The notes under the pieces were generated by a model. That model did not search any database, was not told the DNA's origin, and worked only from the letters and a program-made list of their open reading frames with translations. The translations under genes and the position numbers were made by a program. A stretch of DNA of 64,000 nt from Asterias rubens (lineage: Eukaryota > Echinodermata > Asteroidea > Forcipulatida > Asteriidae): NCBI RefSeq assembly GCF_902459465.1, contig NC_047082.1, positions 7,419,407-7,483,406 on the forward strand, written 5' to 3'. Within the stretch, counting starts at the first letter, position 1. Every line of letters starts with the position of its first letter. Below, in pieces: positions 59,101-64,000 of this stretch.

Positions 59101-60384
59101 ATATACTTGCCCTCTCTGAGTCACCGTGACTGAACGAAGTCAAACTGTACTCTATTTCTGAGCCACTTGCATCAACTGACACTCATGAGATATCTTAGAC
59201 ACTGGACACTATTGGTGATTGTTGAAGACCAGTATTCTCACTTGGTACATCTCAACAATTGGTCGTCCAAGTTGCGAGAGAATAATGGAAGAAAAAATGG
59301 CAACCAAGTCTCAGGAATCTCATTTTCCGAGCAGAAGTCCCTCTTATTAATGCTAATGTTAATCCTCCTTTACCACAGGAAACTTTCAGGTGTTCCAACA
59401 TCTCCAAATGCATCGTTTGTAGACAACACATCAATAAATCAGACTCCTTCACCAGTGAGGGGTCAATGTCACCTGCACCACCACTAATCTCATTTATCTC
59501 ATATCTTGTCGAGTCTTTGGTGTTCAATATATAGGTGAAACAAGAACTACATTCAATAGGCGTTTTTAGTTGAGATGAATTCTAACCAAATGAGTATGCA
59601 GCTATAATTTCCCAATTGTTTTTGTTTTTGTCCCAACAGATATGGGTGCGTATACCATGTGTGCAGGGTCAGAGTTCAATGGATTCAAGCGCCCAACTGG
59701 CTACTACGTTGTTCCAGACACCCTCGTGTAAGCATCTCATTTTGCTTTTAATTTTATTCTGTATTTAAGTGTTTAATCAACCTTTTTTTATTAAGAGTAA
59801 AAATAAAACTGCTATTCTATTTTATATTACTTCTAAAGAATTTGAGAACTGGAAATATTCTGAACTGGTTGTTTGCCCTGTGTACAAATCCACATCGGAG
59901 TAAAAACATATTTGATTCCAATTGTCGGTTGTCGTGGTGTACGTGTACAGACTAATGTTCACCCATTGGATTCCATGTTCTGGGTTATCCACACTTGGTT
60001 TATACCCCGATCAGTAAAATGTACCCTATTTAACCCAACTTTGCTTAATACACAGGTTTATGCTCATCCATTGAATCCCAAATCCTGGGTTATGCACTCT
60101 ATTATTTTTACCCAAATTATGAAAGTAACCCCATTTAAACACATTGTTTTGTTACCAGGCCCCTGCTGAAGTATATCTTCGCAGATGATCCCAGCCCACT
60201 TAGCAAGTTCACCACCCTGAAGGATGCGGCCACTCCATTGACCACCGACCACTACAAAACCCTGAATGCGGCCACTCCGCTGACTACTGATCACTACACC
60301 TCCCTGTTAGCCACTTTCATCTCCCGTACCGATGTTGAAAACACTCCTTCCTTTGCCAGGTCTGAGATTGGACCAGAGTTCTGA
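53179..60384 (+). CDS. ODC1: Ornithine decarboxylase
   Basis: Eleven coding exons: 53179-53283, 53599-53695, 54202-54278, 54861-55033, 55227-55361, 56286-56451, 56886-57063, 57704-57837, 58342-58468, 59640-59727 and 60159-60384. The frame is continuous and gives 501 residues (human 461). This PLP enzyme converts ornithine to putrescine, the first step of polyamine synthesis; it acts in the cytosol as a dimer. Active-site residues are all present: K70 (FYAVKCN, Schiff base), H198 (FHVGSGC), GGGYPG 236-241, EPGR 275-278, D345 (YDHA), C373-D374 (PSCDGLDRI) and Y402 (MGAYT). Hence an enzyme, not an antizyme inhibitor. The region [19 protein letters not shown] corresponds to the antizyme-binding element. 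The C-terminus holds a tandem peptide ([21 protein letters not shown]) absent from human ODC. Three introns host C/D snoRNAs. Confidence 0.96.
54476..54561 (+). ncRNA. C/D box snoRNA, ODC intron copy 1 (SNORD103-like)
   Basis: Terminal stem AAGGC (54476-54480) pairs with GCCTT (54557-54561). C box variant ATGAGGA, D' box CTGA (54505-54508), D box CTGA (54553-54556). Guide ACTTGCCCTCT (54494-54504) abuts D' and complements GGAGGGCAAGT of 18S rRNA, with one G-U pair. Lies in the intron between coding exons 3 and 4. C box is off consensus, so it may be less active than the other copies. Confidence 0.78.
57183..57260 (+). ncRNA. C/D box snoRNA, ODC intron copy 2 (SNORD103-like)
   Basis: TGGC/GCCA terminal stem, consensus C box ATGATGA (57188-57194), guide ACTTGCCCTCT (57200-57210) directly before D' CTGA, and D box CTGA (57253-57256). 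78 nt. In sense orientation in the intron between coding exons 7 and 8. The fifth base upstream of D' pairs with the middle G of the GGG in 18S GGAGGGCAAG, which by my count is human G601, the site I recall for SNORD103. The conserved stretch GAAGTCAAACTGTACTC upstream of D has no target I can name. Confidence 0.88.
58244..58262 (+). repeat. Duplicate of an ODC splice acceptor and exon start
   Basis: CAGGAGAGGAGCAAGAACT here is identical to 58339-58357, which is the acceptor AG plus the first 16 bases of coding exon 9. Using this upstream copy would add 95 bases and shift the frame. Confidence 0.8.
59088..59165 (+). ncRNA. C/D box snoRNA, ODC intron copy 3 (SNORD103-like)
   Basis: Nearly identical to the copy at 57183-57260: TGGC/GCCA stem, C box ATGATGA, guide ACTTGCCCTCT (59105-59115), D' CTGA (59116-59119), D CTGA (59158-59161). 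In sense orientation in the intron between coding exons 9 and 10. Flanking similarity (TTGCCATGGC before, CTTGCATCAACTGACA after) shows it spread by duplication from intron to intron. Confidence 0.88.
59185..59345 (+). repeat. MITE family R2, partial copy
   Basis: GACACTGGACACTATTGGTG, CTCACTTGGTACATCTCAAC and TTGCGAGAGAATAATGG. Left half only, 20 bases after snoRNA copy 3. Confidence 0.6.
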
Positions 60385-60796
60385 TGCAGCTCTATACCAA
60401 AAAGATTAAACATAATTTACATAAATTAATAATGTTTGCATAATTTACATAAATCAATAATGTTTGCTTGGCTTTGAAGATGTTTTGCAAGCTCTGACAT
60501 GTGATTTAGGGAGCGTCTCAAAAATGGGGGACGTTCTAGGCGCGAGAGAATGTTTACGTTGGTGTAGTCCCACAGTTCATTGGTTTTGCTGAACTGCATC
60601 ATTGTGTCAAAGAACGAGAGCAGTCCTACATCAATGACCATTGGTATTTTGAGCGTTCCAGTGGAACCTTCCAGCGGTCAAATGAACTGGTCAAATTAAA
60701 ATGTTTTACCATTCTGAGTTTTGAGACCCCCCCCCCTTTCAAGTGATTTTCAAGTATTAGTTGATATGTTAAAGGTGTATGATGTAGTTTTTTTCA

Positions 60797-60802
60797 AATA
60801 AA
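60797..60802 (+). terminator. Poly(A) signal, ODC
   Basis: AATAAA 412 bases after the ODC stop codon, the first canonical signal on the plus strand in the 3' flank. Confidence 0.6.
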
Positions 60803-60900
60803 GCTTTAAACCATATTTTTCTTAGCCCTCTTTGTTCAGGTGTGACCATTTTTCCAAGCATAGCTCTGCAGACATTTAAGGAGAACTTCACGATGCCCCT

Positions 60901-61026
60901 TCGGGTGTGATTAGTGCTATATCGGGTGTGATTAGTGCTATATCGGGTGTGATTAGTGCTATATCGGGTGTGATTAGTGCTATATCGGGTGTGATTAGTG
61001 CTATATCGGGTGTGATTAGTGCTATA
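60901..61026. repeat. Six perfect 21-bp tandem repeats
   Basis: Unit TCGGGTGTGATTAGTGCTAT plus A, six identical copies, about 100 bases beyond the ODC poly(A) signal. The identity implies a young, length-variable minisatellite. Confidence 0.95.
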
Positions 61027-61029
61027 CTA

Positions 61030-64000
61030 ACTGTATTTTCATTATAAGTCAAGAAACTGGCCTTTAATGTTGTTTGAATACTATCATCTCTTTAACTCCT
61101 TGCATAGCAAAAATTTGCCAACTAAAATCCAATGTATTTTGAGTTTTACGTATCCACTCAACTTAACTATTGCACCCACTTGTCTGACTTAAATTAGCAA
61201 AGTTTGCTTTTGATATTTAGAGGTACTTTATAGGAATATTTCAGAAAGTGTTATTCTCTTTAAGCGAAGAGCATATTCTGCTTTAATATCTACTGTTTAA
61301 ATAATATAGTTGTACTTAATTTGTTCCAAACATATATTAACCTGTGTTAATCCTGCGCATGCTGCAATTACTTAAACGTTGCCAGTTATCTTTGTTTGAC
61401 ACTCAATTGTTTTCATTCAACTGCGATGTTCATTACTCAGCCAAGGTTGCTGTAAAATCGCAAATACAATGTTTCCTCGTTTTGGTGCATGTTTTACTGC
61501 TTGTTATTGGTCTTTTGGCGCCTGAAGCATGGATCATAAAAAAAAGTGAAAAATGTACTTTTAAATAGACGTCACAAATTCACAATGAATTATTTGCTAC
61601 AGTTGAAATGTGTTCAACTCCTGCGAAATTATTTGCTGCGAAAACAGCCATGGACGTCAAAATTCGCACAAGTACGAACCAGCCTTTAGTTTATTTTTTT
61701 TAGGGATCTAGTGAAAACTAGACTTAAGTTGCGTCTGCACAGTGTTGTGCTTATTCATCTGACTCTGATAAGTGTCGCTGAAATTATTGTTTTAGTTATG
61801 CTGTTTGCAGTTCCTACCTTAAAATAATTTGATTATGAATTTTAAAACTGTTTACATTGCAGTTGCATTTAGAAACAACTTCAGCTGAAGCCAATGTCAA
61901 GAGAGGGGATGGGATAGTGGCTGCATGTCACTTGTTCAGAAATAAATTATCTTTCTTACTGCAGCTGACTTGCCTCATTCATATAAAAATAGTTTAAAAT
62001 GGTACATTGTGCGTGTGAATTTGCTGCATATAAAGAATATAACGATTCGTTAAGATGTCAATGGGCAGTAAATGGATTAGACTCGTCTTCTTATAAGGCA
62101 AAGTAGTTTTAATTTTCTAATGGAAATCAATCAGAAACAAAAGAAATTTTGAAGCAGATTTGTAGTAAAAAAAATTGAATAATCTTTGACTTTGCTTTTT
62201 ATTCATAAAAAAATGCTAATTCCAATGTGTGTCGGCTGTGGGTGGTGTGTCTTTTCTCTATTTGGATTCAAAATCGTATAACAATGCACACGTTTTCAGT
62301 TTGATTCAGTTTGGACCATTTTTGTGAGGTTAATTATCAAAAATATGTACTTGCATTATTTTGTAGTTATTTGAGTTTGAATTTATTATTGGTTGATTGT
62401 GCACGAGGTAACTGGTACAATTTATTAAAAGATTTTGTTGCAGGGAATTTTCTGTTGTGTGTGCATTTGATTTTTAAAACTTGTCTTCTACTTTCTGTAA
62501 GACAATGGACACTATTGGTAATTGTCAAAGACCAGTCTTCTCACTTGGTTTATCTCAACATATGGATAAAATAACAAACTTGTGAAAATTTTAGCTTGAT
62601 TGGTCGTCGGAGTTGCGAGATAACTATGAAAGAAAAAACACCCCTGTCACACGTAGTTGTGTGCTTTCAGTTGCTTGATTTCGAGACCTCAAGTTCTAAA
62701 CTTGGGGTCTCGAAATCAGATTCGTGGAAAATTACATCTTTCTCAAAAACTACGTCATTTCAGAGGGAGCTGTTTCTCACAATGTTTTATACCATCAGCC
62801 TCTCCCCATAACTTGTAATGAAGACAGGTTTTATGATGGTAATTATTTTGAGTAATTACCAATAGTGTCCACTGCCTTTAAGTGTTTGAAGCTCTGTGTG
62901 TCTCAGTGAAAATTATTTGACTACAAACGATTTGTACTTCAAAATAACTATTGATTTTGACAACAAACATAAATTTAATGGAGGGTTTGAATCAGAGAGT
63001 TGAAACCAACGGTCCCTATCAGAACCACCCAACTTATTTAGAGATTATCGTAACATGTTGTTTCTGCAAACATTTACTATTATAGGATTGGTATTAGTGT
63101 AACTTTTTAATATTTGAGCGTTCCGATTGAAACTTTTTGTTATAATACTACATGCAATGCATTTAAATGAGCAATCGGATGTGAGGTGGAGGCTCTAGAC
63201 TCAATATGAAGAAAGAATGAAAACTAGATCTGTAGTGTAAGTATTTTACAAACACTAGGTGTGTCCGTTATCCAATCAGATGTCAGGTAAAACTCCAGAC
63301 TCCATATATAAAGAAAAGGAAAGAAAAAACAAACTCCACAACTTTCATGTATTTTTGTTTCCGGAACTCCTCGGTTTATTCTCGGTTTATTTCACATAAT
63401 TCTGTAAACATTTTACACCAAAATGAAGTATTTTTTTATGAAGTAGATAATGCACGATTATATAAACAAAGAAGAAATCTATGGCATTTGTTTTCTTTTT
63501 CTGGATGCATTTTTCTCTTAATAGCCGTTGCATCCCCCAATGTCAAATAGTTGGAACATTGCGTTAAAGGTTCCCTATGCTTGTATTGGTTTATATCACA
63601 TAATGGTACCCTCTGACTTCCGTCATTGTTGGCAAGTCTTAAAAAGGTTGCTTTTGGTTGAACCAAAGTGGGTTGGGCGGGGGGGGGGGGGTTGAAGGAA
63701 GGGGGTGTATGGTTGAACCCTCATATTGAGGCTTTTATAATCTGAATAGTTGCTCTGAACTTTATATCTTGGTTATCGATGTATACAAACCCGTTCCAGA
63801 CGTTGGTTGCAACTCGTCCTCACTACGTTCTGAAAAATGTAGTCTCGCTGCAAGACAAATGTGCGAGGCGGGGAGGGAGCGAGCAGGGGATCGCGAGGGT
63901 TGAGTGATAGTGAATACCAGTTCGGTGTGATGGGGGTATTTACATGATGGCGTATCTTTTGAGCCCGTGGCACGCGAATTCTTAAAACAAATACAATGTC
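61030..64000. other. 3' flank without supported gene
   Basis: AT-rich sequence with one full R2 element (62500-62882), a G-run near 63681, and a slightly GC-richer end (63860-63900, GCGAGGCGGGGAGGGAGCG) that might be an approaching promoter. I could not assemble exons here. Confidence 0.4.
62500..62882. mobile_element. MITE family R2, full-length copy
   Basis: Left end GACAATGGACACTATTGG with TAATTGTCAAAGACCAG, right end GAGTAATTACCAATAGTGTC with CACTGCCTTTAAG. The ends are inverted relatives. Internal CTCACTTGG, AAAACACCCCTGTCACACG and TTTCAGAGGGAGCTG align with the copy at 32694-33070. Confidence 0.8.

Overview
This is a eukaryotic (animal) genomic window. Short exons with GT-AG introns, tRNA-derived SINEs, non-LTR retrotransposon debris, many short palindromic DNA transposons and deuterostome-like gene content point to a marine invertebrate deuterostome, most likely an echinoderm such as a sea star. 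The organism is inferred, not proven. Gene identities come from protein families I recognise; exon borders were placed by hand from splice signals and reading-frame continuity.

Layout: (1) 166-2010 +, last three exons of RTN4IP1. (2) 2689-7010, inverted-repeat-bounded transposon cluster containing Penelope-like and jockey-like reverse transcriptase remains. (3) 7536-11974 -, ribosomal protein S7 (RPS7), with two paralogous H/ACA snoRNAs in neighbouring introns. (4) 12377-16791 +, RNASEH1, divergent from RPS7, with two in-frame starts and a minimal upstream ORF. (5) 19241-20453 -, Elongin C, with its last splice acceptor repeated five times. (6) 24613-30460 -, DEK. (7) 34596-40393 -, a KLF10/11-type zinc-finger factor with a broken copy of its terminal exon just downstream. 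(8) 41698-42470, a large foldback array. (9) 44931-51581, an apparently intact 6.65-kb DNA transposon with matching ends, target-site duplications and one 1185-codon hAT-like transposase gene. (10) 52033-60384 +, ornithine decarboxylase (ODC), with a non-coding 5' exon and three intronic C/D snoRNAs. (11) 60385-64000, 3' flank with repeats.

Two housekeeping genes double as snoRNA hosts. The C/D snoRNAs in ODC carry an 11-nt guide that fits the conserved 18S rRNA segment before the 530-loop and, by the D-box rule, would point at human 18S G601 (the SNORD103 target, from memory). The gene set also preserves old linkage: RPS7 and RNASEH1 are divergent neighbours here and in human 2p25, and KLF10/11 next to ODC matches human KLF11/ODC1 (2p25) and KLF10/AZIN1 (8q22). 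The most novel item is the 6.65-kb element. Its protein combines a long N-terminal coiled coil, a hAT-like DDE core and a Tudor-like acidic tail.
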